This document shows positions 19,043 through 27,813 of a stretch of DNA of 64,000 nt, in pieces. The notes beneath the pieces are model-generated. The model saw only the letters and a list, made by a program, of their open reading frames with translations. It made no database searches and had not been told where the DNA came from. The stretch's first letter is position 1. The number at the start of each line of letters is the position of its first letter. Both the position numbers and the translations under genes were made by a program. Source of the stretch: Opitutales bacterium (GTDB taxonomy: Bacteria; Verrucomicrobiota; Verrucomicrobiia; Opitutales; Opitutaceae); contig JABITN010000196.1 in assembly GCA_018700525.1 (NCBI GenBank), positions 22,827 to 86,826 of the forward strand, written 5' to 3'.

Positions 19043-19906
19043 ATGACCATAAAGAATACCGATTTCGTAGACAGTAAATTTTTCGATTTCTACAGCAACA
19101 TAAGCTACTCGACTTATTTGGAAGAAAAACGCCGCCTACAGGTCGAACTCATCAATTTACAGCATTGGGTCATCAATAACCGCAAACGCGTAGCCCTCGT
19201 ATTCGAAGGCCGTGACGCAGCAGGAAAAGGATCGTCGATCAAACGATTCACCGATTACATGATGCCCAAGCACTTCAATATTGTCGAATTAGGAATCCCT
19301 ACTCCGAAAGAATCTAAAAACTGGTTTCGCCGCTACGAGAAGCACTTTCCTCAAGAAGGGGAAATCACCTTCTTCGATCGTTCCTGGTACAATCGCGCCC
19401 TCATCGAACCCACTATGGGTTACTGCACGCGAACCCAGTACAAGTATTTCATGAGTAAAGTCCTCGACTGGGAAGAGAAGCAAATCCGCGATGGTCTCAT
19501 TATCATCAAAGTCTACCTTTCCGTATCCAAACATACTCAATCCTTTCGGTTTAAAGAACGTCAAGTCAACCCGCTCAAATACTGGAAGTACTCCGAGAAC
19601 GACCAAATCGCCCGAGAACACTGGGATGCGTTTACGAAATACAAAGAGCAGATGTTTCGAAAGACCTCTTCACCCCAGAGTCCTTGGACCATTATCAACT
19701 CGAACAACAAACTCGAGACACGATTGAAGTCCATGCTCTACGTGCTTTCGCAAATTCCCTACAAGGAGAAATTCGATTTCCAACCCCTGCAAAAGGAAGC
19801 GAAACGACAACGCTATTCGATCACGATCGACGGCGTAGCTTTCAATAATTTGAACTATCGCCAGTTCATGCTGCTTGAAACAATGTCGACGCTCTACAAT
19901 TCCTAG
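19043..19906 (+). CDS. ppk2: Polyphosphate kinase 2 family protein
   Basis: 287 aa, one PPK2 domain (PF03976). These enzymes transfer phosphate between polyphosphate and nucleotides. Walker A is FEGRDAAGKGSSIKRF; Walker B region is TFFDRSWYNRALIEP; the lid region follows with FKERQVNPLKYWKYSENDQ and the conserved ND..AREHWDAFTKYKE. The single-domain length and the acidic residue in FEGRDAAGKG fit class I (ADP/GDP as acceptor), but class assignment from sequence alone is tentative. It stands alone between a methyltransferase gene and the convergent tRNA-Arg. Confidence 0.9.
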   Translation: MTIKNTDFVDSKFFDFYSNISYSTYLEEKRRLQVELINLQHWVINNRKRVALVFEGRDAAGKGSSIKRFTDYMMPKHFNIVELGIPTPKESKNWFRRYEKHFPQEGEITFFDRSWYNRALIEPTMGYCTRTQYKYFMSKVLDWEEKQIRDGLIIIKVYLSVSKHTQSFRFKERQVNPLKYWKYSENDQIAREHWDAFTKYKEQMFRKTSSPQSPWTIINSNNKLETRLKSMLYVLSQIPYKEKFDFQPLQKEAKRQRYSITIDGVAFNNLNYRQFMLLETMSTLYNS

Positions 19907-19934
19907 TGCCCCAAGCTTTCGAAAAAAAACTGAA

Positions 19935-20011
19935 TGGTACACTGTGAGGGAGTCGAACCCCCAACCTCCTAGTCCGTAGCCAGGCGCTCTATCCAATTGA
20001 GCTAACAGTGC
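19935..20011 (-). tRNA. tRNA-Arg (anticodon ACG)
   Basis: 77 bases including an encoded CCA. On the minus strand the acceptor stem GCACTGT pairs with ACAGTGT (a G-T pair at position 1), the D arm is TAGCTCAATTGGATAGAGC, the anticodon stem CCTGG/CTAGG holds the loop CTACGGA with ACG at positions 34-36, and the T arm is GGGGG-TTCGACT-CCCTC. A34 would be read as inosine, decoding CGU, CGC and CGA. The anticodon lies at 19975-19977. It converges on ppk2, 28 bases from its stop. Confidence 0.95.
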
Positions 20012-20088
20012 AAACATCCCAGACCACCAAGGGCGATCAAGCGTCAGGAGAAAAGGAACAATGCTTGTCCATTTCAAGGCATTTCTTC

Positions 20089-20128
20089 GAAAAAAATAAA
20101 AAGCTGCTCCATCCGAAGATAAAGCAGC
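20089..20128 (-). terminator. Intrinsic terminator after hpf
   Basis: On the minus strand GCTGCTTTATC, a TTCG tetraloop, GATGGAGCAGC: an 11-bp stem (two G-T pairs) closed by the very stable cUUCGg loop, followed by TTTTTATTTTTTT. It ends 62 bases after the hpf stop. Confidence 0.85.
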
Positions 20129-20190
20129 CCTAAATCACTTCCATTCCTGTTTCCGGCAATCGGATTCAGACTCCTTACGCAGGAGAATGC

Positions 20191-20565
20191 TTACATTTTC
20201 GGCAGACTCGCAGGGATATCCAATCCATGGGTATCTTTGCGCTTCACGATTCTCAATCGAGAACGACGGCGAAGCATCCGGTCGAGCTTATCCACGAGTA
20301 AATCGATCGCCTTATGGCAATCCGGGTCACTAACCGAAACATTCATGCTCGGTCCATTAATCTCGATGTGTCCCTTTGCGATAAACCCGTGCTCTTTTCC
20401 GTTTTTCGGACGATCGGCCTCCAGTTCAACCTTCACCCTGATGATCCGCTCCTCATGCCGAAAAAGCTTTTCTACCTTTTCAGTGACGCCCTGCTTCAGG
20501 GATTCCGTCAGATCCATGTGAATACCAGTAATGATCAGATCGTGGTTGTTGGCTTGCATATGCAT
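20191..20565 (-). CDS. hpf: Ribosome hibernation promoting factor / RaiA family
   Basis: 124 aa, a short HPF/YfiA-type protein without the long C-terminal dimerisation domain. It would bind the 30S decoding centre in stationary phase. Family pattern: ITGIHMDLTESLKQGVTEKVEKL at the start (read in two parts), VKVELEADRP, KGHIEINGPSMNVSVSDPDCHKAIDLLVDKLDRMLR (in parts), and the basic RRRSRLRIVKRKD. A clear AAAGGAG stands 4 bases before the first ATG (20565) and 10 bases before a second ATG (20559), so either could be used; this is one of the few good Shine-Dalgarno sites in the window. A strong terminator follows. Confidence 0.9.
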   Translation of the reverse strand: MHMQANNHDLIITGIHMDLTESLKQGVTEKVEKLFRHEERIIRVKVELEADRPKNGKEHGFIAKGHIEINGPSMNVSVSDPDCHKAIDLLVDKLDRMLRRRSRLRIVKRKDTHGLDIPASLPKM

Positions 20566-21066
20566 AGTTCTCCTTTGTTTTGTTGTTTTTTTGATAAAAC
20601 CGCTACGCTTCGATAGCCAAGACTCCGCACTAAAACAACGGAATCGCTAAAAGCTATTCGCCCAACCCATTGGTCAGGATCGCACAGCGCGTTTCGGAAA
20701 ATCCTTTTCATCTCTCTTGATACATCCGCTGAGAGATTTTCATATTGTTCAATGAACCCGAATCCGAAAGCAGATAATACAGTCTTTAGATACAACCTCG
20801 CCGTTTCTTGGATGGGCTTGGGAGGGATAGAAAAATCAAACATTAAACTAGTTGAGACACTACACTCCGATCCTCCTGTTTGCAATCTTTCTAGAACCAA
20901 AACGGCTTCTTTTTTTATCGAGGCAAAAAGCCCTTGGCTTGAGCCGAATTCACCCCATTCGCGCATCTCGAATCCAATTTCCGCGAAGCCCCTATCCTCA
21001 AGAGTCCATCCGCACCCAATCGATGAACGACCTCTCCAACCCTTTTCAAGCTAACAAAAATACGCT
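20566..21066. other. 501-bp intergenic region, no convincing gene
   Basis: Divergent gap between hpf (minus) and the pseudouridine synthase gene (plus). It must hold both promoters, but I see no good -35/-10 pair. Short open frames on both strands (about 100-140 codons) lack family features and overlap each other. A small stem AAGCC-AAG-GGCTT with four T residues at the end (minus strand, around 20926-20940) is the only hairpin noted. Confidence 0.5.
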
Positions 21067-21855
21067 ATGCCAATAACCGATTGGGGGTGGGAAATCGCCC
21101 AAGACGAACTCAACTCATGGATCATTCAGGACGACAACGATGTGATCCTAATCAACAAACCCGCCCTGGTTGTTTGCCATCCTTCAAAAAAAGGTCCCTG
21201 GTCATCTCTTGTTGGCGCCTGCCGAGAAGGCCTAGGGTATGAACGCATTCACCTGATAGCGCGTCTGGATCGCGAAACCAGCGGCATTATTCTTCTCGCT
21301 AAACATCGCCTGGCCGCGCGGCACTTCCAAATGGCCCTCGAACGTCGCGATGTTACCAAAAGCTATCTCGCCATTCTCGAAGGCTCCTTGAAGAAAGTCA
21401 CAGAAGTCGATGCCGCAGTAGGTAAGGACAAGAACAGTATCGTCCACTGCAAATCAACCGTGCGTGCCGATGGACGACGCCAAGAAGCTCAAACACGCTT
21501 CACCCCCCTCCACGCAACCGACGACTACACACTCGCCCTCGTCGAACCTCTCACTGGTCGAAAACACCAAATCCGCATTCATGCCCAACACATAAACCAT
21601 TCCGTAATTGGCGATAAACTCTACGGCCCCGACGAAACCCTTTTCCTCGATTTCATCGAAACCGGCTGGACTGACGCCCTTGCCGAACAGCTACCCATCA
21701 ACCGTCAAGCGCTACACGCCTATCGTATGACCTTCGAGCTTGAAACCGGCCCCCGAACCTTCGTCGCCCCGCCCACCCAAGACCTCATAAACTTCTGCGA
21801 ACAAAACCTAAATCTGTCTGAATCCAAGTTCCTCGAGCTAATCTCACCATTGTAA
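21067..21855 (+). CDS. RluA-family pseudouridine synthase
   Basis: 262 aa. These enzymes isomerise uridine in rRNA or tRNA. The catalytic aspartate lies in HLIARLDRETSGIILLAK (the RLDxxTSG motif). DVTKSYLAILEG, EPLTGRKHQIRIHAQHI and IGDKLYG are the other standard blocks. There is no N-terminal S4 domain, unlike RluC or RluD, so it is nearer RluA/TruC or the S4-less group; the exact target base cannot be named. Encoded alone, downstream of a long intergenic gap. Confidence 0.88.
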   Translation: MPITDWGWEIAQDELNSWIIQDDNDVILINKPALVVCHPSKKGPWSSLVGACREGLGYERIHLIARLDRETSGIILLAKHRLAARHFQMALERRDVTKSYLAILEGSLKKVTEVDAAVGKDKNSIVHCKSTVRADGRRQEAQTRFTPLHATDDYTLALVEPLTGRKHQIRIHAQHINHSVIGDKLYGPDETLFLDFIETGWTDALAEQLPINRQALHAYRMTFELETGPRTFVAPPTQDLINFCEQNLNLSESKFLELISPL

Positions 21856-21945
21856 CTCCCTCCCGAGCGTAGTCTTTTCCCCTACAAGTAAATAGAGTGT
21901 TAATTAGCTCTTTATTTACATGGTTATTTGAGCTATCTTCTGAGC

Positions 21946-22062
21946 ATGAGATTCAATGCGCCAAGTATCGTATCAATGATGATTTTCTCGATTTTCGTTT
22001 GGGTTTACGTGCTCAACACAGCCTGGACGGTCGGAAAAGACCTTATCGCTGTGATTTTCTAG
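21946..22062 (+). CDS. Possible 38-aa single-span peptide in MFS leader
   Basis: An ATG at 21946 opens 38 codons ending at TAG 22060-22062. The product (MRFNAPSIVSMMIFSIFVWV, then a short polar tail) would be one membrane helix. There is no ribosome-binding site, and it could simply be chance sequence in the leader of the MFS gene. It lies within a stretch with several pairing segments: TGAGCA 21941-21946 with TGCTCA 22010-22015, and GGTC-GGAAAA-GACC 22029-22042. Comparative data would be needed to call it real. Confidence 0.25.
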   Translation: MRFNAPSIVSMMIFSIFVWVYVLNTAWTVGKDLIAVIF

Positions 22063-22121
22063 ACCCTCTTCGCGGGCTTTTCGCTTTGCCCTCAAGCAAG
22101 TTCTCTTTTGGCTTTCCCCAC

Positions 22122-23507
22122 GTGGCCACCCTCTCTCCTGACCTAGCTCTTAAGCAGCCCAATATTCGTCGCTTCATTGCGTTTCGAATTCTCTTCAATG
22201 CGCGATTCTACTATCCGGTCTTTACAATCCTATTTCTGGATTTCGGCCTGTCGCTAGAACAATTCGCTATTCTAAACGCCGCTTGGGCGGCTACCATTGT
22301 GCTACTCGAAGTTCCTTCGGGAGCTTTAGCAGACACGATTGGGCGGCGCAATCTAGTGATCGCCGCAGCCTTGATCATGATCCTGGAGATGGCTTTACTC
22401 TGCTTCGCTCCGATCGGAAACATGCCGATAGTCTTCTATCTCTTCCTCATCAATCGTATTCTAAGCGGAGCGGCTGAAGCCTCAGCTAGCGGAGCCGACG
22501 AAGCCCTCGCCTACGATACCCTAAAAGATCTTGGGATGGAGAAAAGCTGGGGTCGCGTATTGGAAAGCCAAATGCGCTACCAATCCATCGCATTCATCCT
22601 CTCCATGTCTCTCGGAGCTCTACTCTACGATGCCGACCGACTCAACCAATTCTTAGCATTCGCCTCAATCGACATCGTTGTCGCGAAGGAAACCGCGATG
22701 CGGCTTCCGCTAATCCTAACGCTTTTATTAGGCATAGGAGCCTTCTTCGTAGCGATCGGCCTCAAAGAACCCAAATCCGAACAAGCGACTCGCAAAAAGC
22801 TCCGCTACTCGGAAGCTCGTCAAAGCACAAAGGCAGCATTCGCGAAAACGCTCGCCACCGGAAAATGGATACTCAACACGCCCGCTGCGCTAATGATTAT
22901 CCTAGCCGGATTCCTCATCGATCACATGGTGCGAATGATCCTCACTTTGAATAGCGAATACTACCGCCGCATCGATCTGCCAGAAGCTGCCTTCGGTCTC
23001 ATTAGCGCCTGTTTTGGAGTCATGGGTATTTTTATGCCAAAACTCGGACGCTGGCTTTCCGAGAACCGAACCAAATCATTCAACTACTACGCTTTAGCAA
23101 TCGCTACATTCCTGGGACTCTTCGGCATGTCATGGTTTGTCCCCTACTGGGGCATAGCGCCAATGGTCCTCATTTACGGAGCCATCTCCCTAACCGGTTT
23201 CCTAGTGAGTGCCTACCTCAACGAAATCACTGCATCCGAATCCCGCGCTACGGCTCTCAGTTTCAAAGGACTGTCCTACAACCTCGCCTATGGAGGGATC
23301 GGAATCCTTTACTCGCTACTCGTCTACAACCTAAGAAACAACCAAGTAAGCCAAGGCGTCTCGGACGAAACCATCGAAGCCAACTTATTTCAAGATGCCC
23401 TTGGCTATTTCCCCAGCTACTTCGCTGCAGCATTCTGTATAGTCTTGCTCTACGGCATCCTAAACCGCCGCTCTCTCGACCTCAGTCCCTCTAAACCTTT
23501 CTCCTAA
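22122..23507 (+). CDS. MFS transporter
   Basis: 461 aa from the GTG at 22122; no ATG exists in this frame near the N-terminus, and the longer open frame back to 21897 does not look like a transporter. About 12 membrane spans can be traced. The MFS loop 2-3 motif is GALADTIGRRN (GxLaDrxGRR type). Other landmarks are ARFYYPVFTILFLDFGLSLEQ at the start and ASGADEALAYDTL after helix 4, a pattern typical of a PVC/Proteobacteria group of uncharacterised MFS carriers. Substrate unknown. The preceding 265 bases form an unusually structured leader. Confidence 0.8.
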   Translation: MATLSPDLALKQPNIRRFIAFRILFNARFYYPVFTILFLDFGLSLEQFAILNAAWAATIVLLEVPSGALADTIGRRNLVIAAALIMILEMALLCFAPIGNMPIVFYLFLINRILSGAAEASASGADEALAYDTLKDLGMEKSWGRVLESQMRYQSIAFILSMSLGALLYDADRLNQFLAFASIDIVVAKETAMRLPLILTLLLGIGAFFVAIGLKEPKSEQATRKKLRYSEARQSTKAAFAKTLATGKWILNTPAALMIILAGFLIDHMVRMILTLNSEYYRRIDLPEAAFGLISACFGVMGIFMPKLGRWLSENRTKSFNYYALAIATFLGLFGMSWFVPYWGIAPMVLIYGAISLTGFLVSAYLNEITASESRATALSFKGLSYNLAYGGIGILYSLLVYNLRNNQVSQGVSDETIEANLFQDALGYFPSYFAAAFCIVLLYGILNRRSLDLSPSKPFS

Positions 23508-23613
23508 AATCAGCGCTAGATCCGAATCGAAGACTGATCGTCTTTAAATTTACTATGTCGCGATTCTCAAGGGAGATCACGCGGTAGCTCTGCGAGAATT
23601 CATCCACAGACGC

Positions 23614-23644
23614 AAAAAAATCGGTCTCCTATTCAGGAGACCGA
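23614..23644 (-). terminator. Intrinsic terminator after amtB-glnK
   Basis: A perfect 10-bp stem, TCGGTCTCCT and AGGAGACCGA, with a 4-base loop, followed on the minus strand by seven T residues. It ends the amtB-glnK transcript 38 bases after the glnK stop. Confidence 0.92.
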
Positions 23645-23681
23645 CTTGTAAGTTTTTGCGAGGGAAGGCTCCTAGGTTGAC

Positions 23682-24062
<381 letters not shown>

Positions 24063-24107
24063 TTACGTAAATGCAAGTAAATGTGTTACTTAGCTTTTAG
24101 AGCGCGT

Positions 24108-25502
24108 TTATGTGTTCGAGTGGTTGTAAGCTTCTTGTCCGTGTTCGGAGATATCAAGGCCTTCGAATTCTTCCTCCTCCGATACGCGCACTCCCATTAC
24201 CGCCTTCAAGATAAGGAACAGAGCTCCAGAGAATACAAACGCGAATACGTAGACTCCGATCACGCCGATGAACTGAGACATAAGGTTAGCTCCGCCGAAT
24301 ATTCCAACTGCAAGAGTACCCCAGATTCCGCATACGCCGTGTACCGAGATTGCTCCGACTGGATCGTCGATCTTGATTTTGTCGAAGAAGATAATCGAAA
24401 AGACTACCAATACTCCGCCAATTGCTCCCATAAGCATCGCTTCGAACACCGTTACCGCATCCGCTCCCGCAGTGATACTGACGAGGCCTGCGAGAAGGCC
24501 ATTCAGAGCCATGGAAAGATCTGGTTTCTTAAGAACAATCCAAGAGATCAAAATTGAAGAAATGCCCCCGGCAGCTGCGGCAAGCGCTGTGGTTGTGAAC
24601 ACCAAACCTAGTGGACCTGGATTTGCAGAAAGAACCGATCCGCCATTGAATCCGAACCATCCGAAAAATAGCAAGAAAACACCCACGGCTGCCAATGGCA
24701 TGCTGTGACCGACAATCGGCTTTATCGAACCGTCCTTCGCATACTTCCCACTACGAGGTCCCAAGATCATAACAGCTGCTAGAGCTGCCGCACCGCCGAA
24801 TCCGTGGACGACAGTCGAACCTGCAAAATCATAGAATGCTGCGTCGCCACCACCCAAAGTCGAAAGCCAGCCACCACCCCAGTGCCAAGAACCAGCGATC
24901 GTATAGCCAAATGCTACGAGAATCGTAGAATAGATCATGAAAGAAGAGAGCTTGATACGCTCTGCAACTGCTCCCGAAACAATCGTCGCTGCAGTAGCCG
25001 CGAACATCGCTTGGAATATAAAGTCGCCGTATCCGGTCATCGCGAGACTCAGTCCGCCATATCCCCAGGTATCGCCACCGTCAGCATTAAGATCCCCAAT
25101 CGGACCGTTGATACCAAGCCATCCTGGAATCTGCCAGGCATCGACAGGATAGTGCGTATTGAATCCAAGAACGGCATAAGTGACTAGACCGATGGAAATG
25201 ATCCATACATTCTTGAACAAGATGTTAACCGTATTTTTCGACTGAGTTAATCCAGCTTCAAGCGTCGCAAATCCCAAGTGCATAATGAACACGAGGGCTG
25301 CGGCAATCACCGTCCAAAGCATCGAAACCGTAAAGAAATCGAATGCCGGCGCATATTCAGCGCCGGATGCCTCAACGAGTTCAAGGTACTCGTCAACGGG
25401 TCCCGCTTCTTCTTGGGCCATCGCTGGCGTTAGATCGAACACCGCAATCGCTACAATGGCGAAAAGCAAAGGTCCGGTTAGTTTTCTAAGGAGTTTTTTC
25501 AT
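24108..25502 (-). CDS. amtB: Ammonium transporter
   Basis: 464 aa. Residues 1-29 form a cleaved signal peptide (ending TPAMA), as in E. coli AmtB. About 11 membrane helices follow. The conductance-pore twin histidines are present in GSTVVHGFGGAAAL and SVHGVCGIWGTLAVG, and the family signature AGSWHWGGGWL is clear. A 30-residue linker of acidic residues near the C-terminus (VSEEEEFEGLDISEHG) is the cytoplasmic tail where GlnK docks. A strong sigma-54 promoter lies 71 bases upstream, so expression is probably NtrC-type and induced by nitrogen limitation. Confidence 0.95.
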   Translation of the reverse strand: MKKLLRKLTGPLLFAIVAIAVFDLTPAMAQEEAGPVDEYLELVEASGAEYAPAFDFFTVSMLWTVIAAALVFIMHLGFATLEAGLTQSKNTVNILFKNVWIISIGLVTYAVLGFNTHYPVDAWQIPGWLGINGPIGDLNADGGDTWGYGGLSLAMTGYGDFIFQAMFAATAATIVSGAVAERIKLSSFMIYSTILVAFGYTIAGSWHWGGGWLSTLGGGDAAFYDFAGSTVVHGFGGAAALAAVMILGPRSGKYAKDGSIKPIVGHSMPLAAVGVFLLFFGWFGFNGGSVLSANPGPLGLVFTTTALAAAAGGISSILISWIVLKKPDLSMALNGLLAGLVSITAGADAVTVFEAMLMGAIGGVLVVFSIIFFDKIKIDDPVGAISVHGVCGIWGTLAVGIFGGANLMSQFIGVIGVYVFAFVFSGALFLILKAVMGVRVSEEEEFEGLDISEHGQEAYNHSNT

Positions 25503-25572
25503 GTCGTTCGTTAGATATTATATGGTCAGGAAAGGAAACTGCGCATTCGCAGATCAAGTCATTTCCTTCTTT

Positions 25573-25588
25573 AGCAACTGGCGTGCCA
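25573..25588 (-). promoter_or_regulatory. Sigma-54 (-24/-12) promoter of amtB-glnK
   Basis: On the minus strand TGGCACG-CCAG-TTGCT, an exact match to the core consensus TGGCACG-N4-TTGCW with correct GG/GC spacing. Transcription would start near 25562, giving a leader of about 60 bases. No ntrC or rpoN gene is in the window. Confidence 0.9.
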
Positions 25589-25624
25589 CCTAGATCAACT
25601 CCTCCAAAAATTAGGTTTACCCTC

Positions 25625-25643
25625 CATTCATTGCCAAAATGAA
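25625..25643. promoter_or_regulatory. Inverted repeat upstream of amtB promoter
   Basis: ATTCATT, 5 bases, AATGAAT: a perfect 7-bp inverted repeat centred about 70 bases upstream of the predicted amtB start point. It could be an activator site for the sigma-54 promoter, but it does not match the NtrC consensus (TGCACC-N5-GGTGCA). Confidence 0.3.
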
Positions 25644-25703
25644 TATCGAACAAGGGCGATTACCCCGCGCCCCTGCTCAAATTTGACCATATAGATCTCG
25701 ACA

Positions 25704-25734
25704 TAAAAAAGACCGCTCAAAATTGAGCGGTCTT
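25704..25734 (-). terminator. Intrinsic terminator after aspS
   Basis: A perfect 12-bp stem, AAGACCGCTCAA and TTGAGCGGTCTT, with a 2-base gap (effective tetraloop), followed on the minus strand by TTTT. It starts 29 bases after the aspS stop and insulates amtB from it. Confidence 0.92.
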
Positions 25735-25762
25735 AGGAAATTGAACGAACTGAAGACGCGAC

Positions 25763-27565
25763 TTATTCAGTTTCTTCATCCATATCGAGCGTTTCGATAT
25801 GGAGCTCCTTGAGCTGCTTGTCGGCAACGCGACTTGGACTATCGGTCATCAAACACTGCCCCTTCTGAGTCTTCGGAAAAGCAATCACTTCACGAATACT
25901 CGCCACTCCGCACAAGATCATGACCAAACGATCCAAGCCAAATGCGATTCCACCATGTGGAGGCGCTCCATACTTGAACGATTCAAGCATATATCCAAAA
26001 CGACTCTCGACAACGTCCGCTGAAATATTCAGCACATCTTCGAATACCTTTTTCTGGAGATCCGCCTGATGGATACGGATACTACCGCCTCCAAGCTCAA
26101 CCCCATTCAGGACTAAATCATAATGCTGACCGCGAACCCGCTTAGGATCCGAATCCAAATACTGAATATCCTCGGTAACCGGCGATGTGAACGGATGATG
26201 CGACGCAACATAGCGACCATGCTCTTCTTCGTAAACCATCAGCGGGAAATCCACTACCCATAGGAAGTTGAACTGGTCCGCAGGGATCGTCAACTTGCCA
26301 CGCTTTTTCAAGAGCTCTGCGCACTCAAGACGCGTCCGTCCCAAAATCGCGCACGCCTGCTCCCAATCCGAAGCTGCGAAAAATACGATATCTCCTTCTT
26401 CCAAAGATAAACGCTCCTTTAAAGCAGCTTTTTCTTCGTCCGAGAAAAACTTGACGATCGGCGACTTCCATTCGCCACCTTCTATCTTAATAAAAGCCAA
26501 TCCCTTCGCTCCAAGCGATTTTGCGACTTCCTCGAGATTCTTCATCTCGCCTTGAGTCACGTCCGCCAGCGTCGGGGCCTTGAAAGCTTTAACTACGCCT
26601 CCTTTTTTTACTGTTCCGGAGAAAACCTTGAAAGACGAAGCAGCGAAAACATCAGAGAAATCTTCGATCTCCAAACCGAAACGCGTGTCCGGCTTGTCCA
26701 CGCCGTACTTATCCATCGCTTCCTGATAAGGCATACGTTGAAACGGCGCAGAAATATCGATTCCCAGCGTTTCTTTCCAGACGCGCTTCATCAATCCTTC
26801 GACCAACGCGTACATGTCTTCGCGGTCGATGAACGAAAGCTCGATATCGAGTTGCGTAAACTCCATCTGGCGGTCCGCCCTTAAATCCTCGTCACGGTAA
26901 CAACGCGCGATCTGGTAGTATCGCTCCACGCCACTGACCATCAGCATCTGCTTGAATTGCTGCGGCGACTGAGGCAACGCGTAGAAATGGCCCGGCTGAA
27001 TACGGCTCGGTACCAAATACTCGCGAGCGCCTTCCGGAGTGCTCTTAAAGAGAGTCGGCGTTTCCACATCGTAGAAACCTTCATCGTCCATAAAATTACG
27101 GATAGCCCGCGAAGTTTCGTGACGCAGCTTGAGCATGCGACGCATTTTCCCGCGACGCAAATCGAGGTAACGGTACTTCAAACGAAGATCTTCGTTAACC
27201 TTGTCTCCCTTCTCATCGTCAATTGGAAATGGCGGCGTGTCCGAGATATTGTGAACGATCACAATCGAGCAATCGACCTCGATCTCGCCGGTCGGCAAAC
27301 CGGAATTCACATTATCCCCTTCGCGAGCCTCCACAAGACCTTCAATCTCAATCACGGATTCGTCCTTCAAGGTCCGAACCAAATCATTGAACGCATTATC
27401 GTCGCTATGCGGATTGGCCTTAACCTGAGTCAAGCCTTCACGGTCTCTCAAATCGATGAAGAGAATACCGCCGTGATCGCGAATGGAATCAATCCACCCG
27501 ATCAACGAGACCGATTTTCCAACGTCGCTTCCGCGAAGTTGACCACAATGATGCGTACGTTTCAT
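25763..27565 (-). CDS. aspS: Aspartyl-tRNA synthetase (probably non-discriminating)
   Basis: 600 aa, the bacterial type with OB-fold anticodon domain (1-110), class II core and GAD insertion. Class II motifs: motif 2 FRDxx-type YRDEDLRADRQMEFTQLDIE (in parts), motif 3 GIAFGLDRLVMIL. It charges tRNA-Asp. In the anticodon domain the sequence is DSIRDHGGILFIDLRDREG; a histidine at the RDHGG position is the mark of non-discriminating AspRS (for example Pseudomonas), where discriminating enzymes such as E. coli have leucine. If so it also makes Asp-tRNA-Asn for GatCAB. It is monocistronic with its own terminator. Confidence 0.95.
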   Translation of the reverse strand: MKRTHHCGQLRGSDVGKSVSLIGWIDSIRDHGGILFIDLRDREGLTQVKANPHSDDNAFNDLVRTLKDESVIEIEGLVEAREGDNVNSGLPTGEIEVDCSIVIVHNISDTPPFPIDDEKGDKVNEDLRLKYRYLDLRRGKMRRMLKLRHETSRAIRNFMDDEGFYDVETPTLFKSTPEGAREYLVPSRIQPGHFYALPQSPQQFKQMLMVSGVERYYQIARCYRDEDLRADRQMEFTQLDIELSFIDREDMYALVEGLMKRVWKETLGIDISAPFQRMPYQEAMDKYGVDKPDTRFGLEIEDFSDVFAASSFKVFSGTVKKGGVVKAFKAPTLADVTQGEMKNLEEVAKSLGAKGLAFIKIEGGEWKSPIVKFFSDEEKAALKERLSLEEGDIVFFAASDWEQACAILGRTRLECAELLKKRGKLTIPADQFNFLWVVDFPLMVYEEEHGRYVASHHPFTSPVTEDIQYLDSDPKRVRGQHYDLVLNGVELGGGSIRIHQADLQKKVFEDVLNISADVVESRFGYMLESFKYGAPPHGGIAFGLDRLVMILCGVASIREVIAFPKTQKGQCLMTDSPSRVADKQLKELHIETLDMDEETE

Positions 27566-27763
27566 TTAATTGCTTCTGGTTTAGATAGAGATGAACCCCG
27601 GAAGGCGCGAACATTGGGCAAATCTCTCGAAAGAATGCAACTGCAATTCCTTGCCTCTTCACTATAGAAGACAATTCTTCGCGTTTTTCTCTCAATATTT
27701 CATACGAAATCGATCTAAACAACCTACATACTCCCCTATTTCCCTAGCCTCTCGCCTCCAACC

Positions 27764-27792
27764 TTGACAGCCAGAGACCGATGGACAATATC
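27764..27792 (+). promoter_or_regulatory. Possible sigma-70 promoter for ileS
   Basis: A perfect -35 box TTGACA at 27764-27769; the only -10 candidate at 17-base spacing is AATATC (27787-27792), a poor match. It would put the start about 15 bases before the ileS ATG. Confidence 0.35.
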
Positions 27793-27813
27793 CGCGCATT
27801 CTTCGTCTAGGGT

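Noticed and set aside
20535..20966. 143-codon minus-strand ORF in the hpf-rluA gap (and an overlapping 100-codon plus ORF)
   Set aside because: The two overlap one another, have no recognisable domain and no ribosome-binding site; treated as chance.
22060..22085. Terminator-like CCC-TCTTCGC-GGG-CTTTT before the MFS gene
   Set aside because: Stem is only 3 bp, too weak to call.
24081..24557. 158-codon plus-strand ORF overlapping amtB
   Set aside because: Complement of well-supported amtB; no domain or signal.
26957..27667. 236-codon plus-strand ORF within aspS
   Set aside because: Shadow of aspS on the opposite strand.
27566..27813. Possible T-box riboswitch before ileS
   Set aside because: No T-box sequence, specifier loop or terminator/antiterminator pair could be found.
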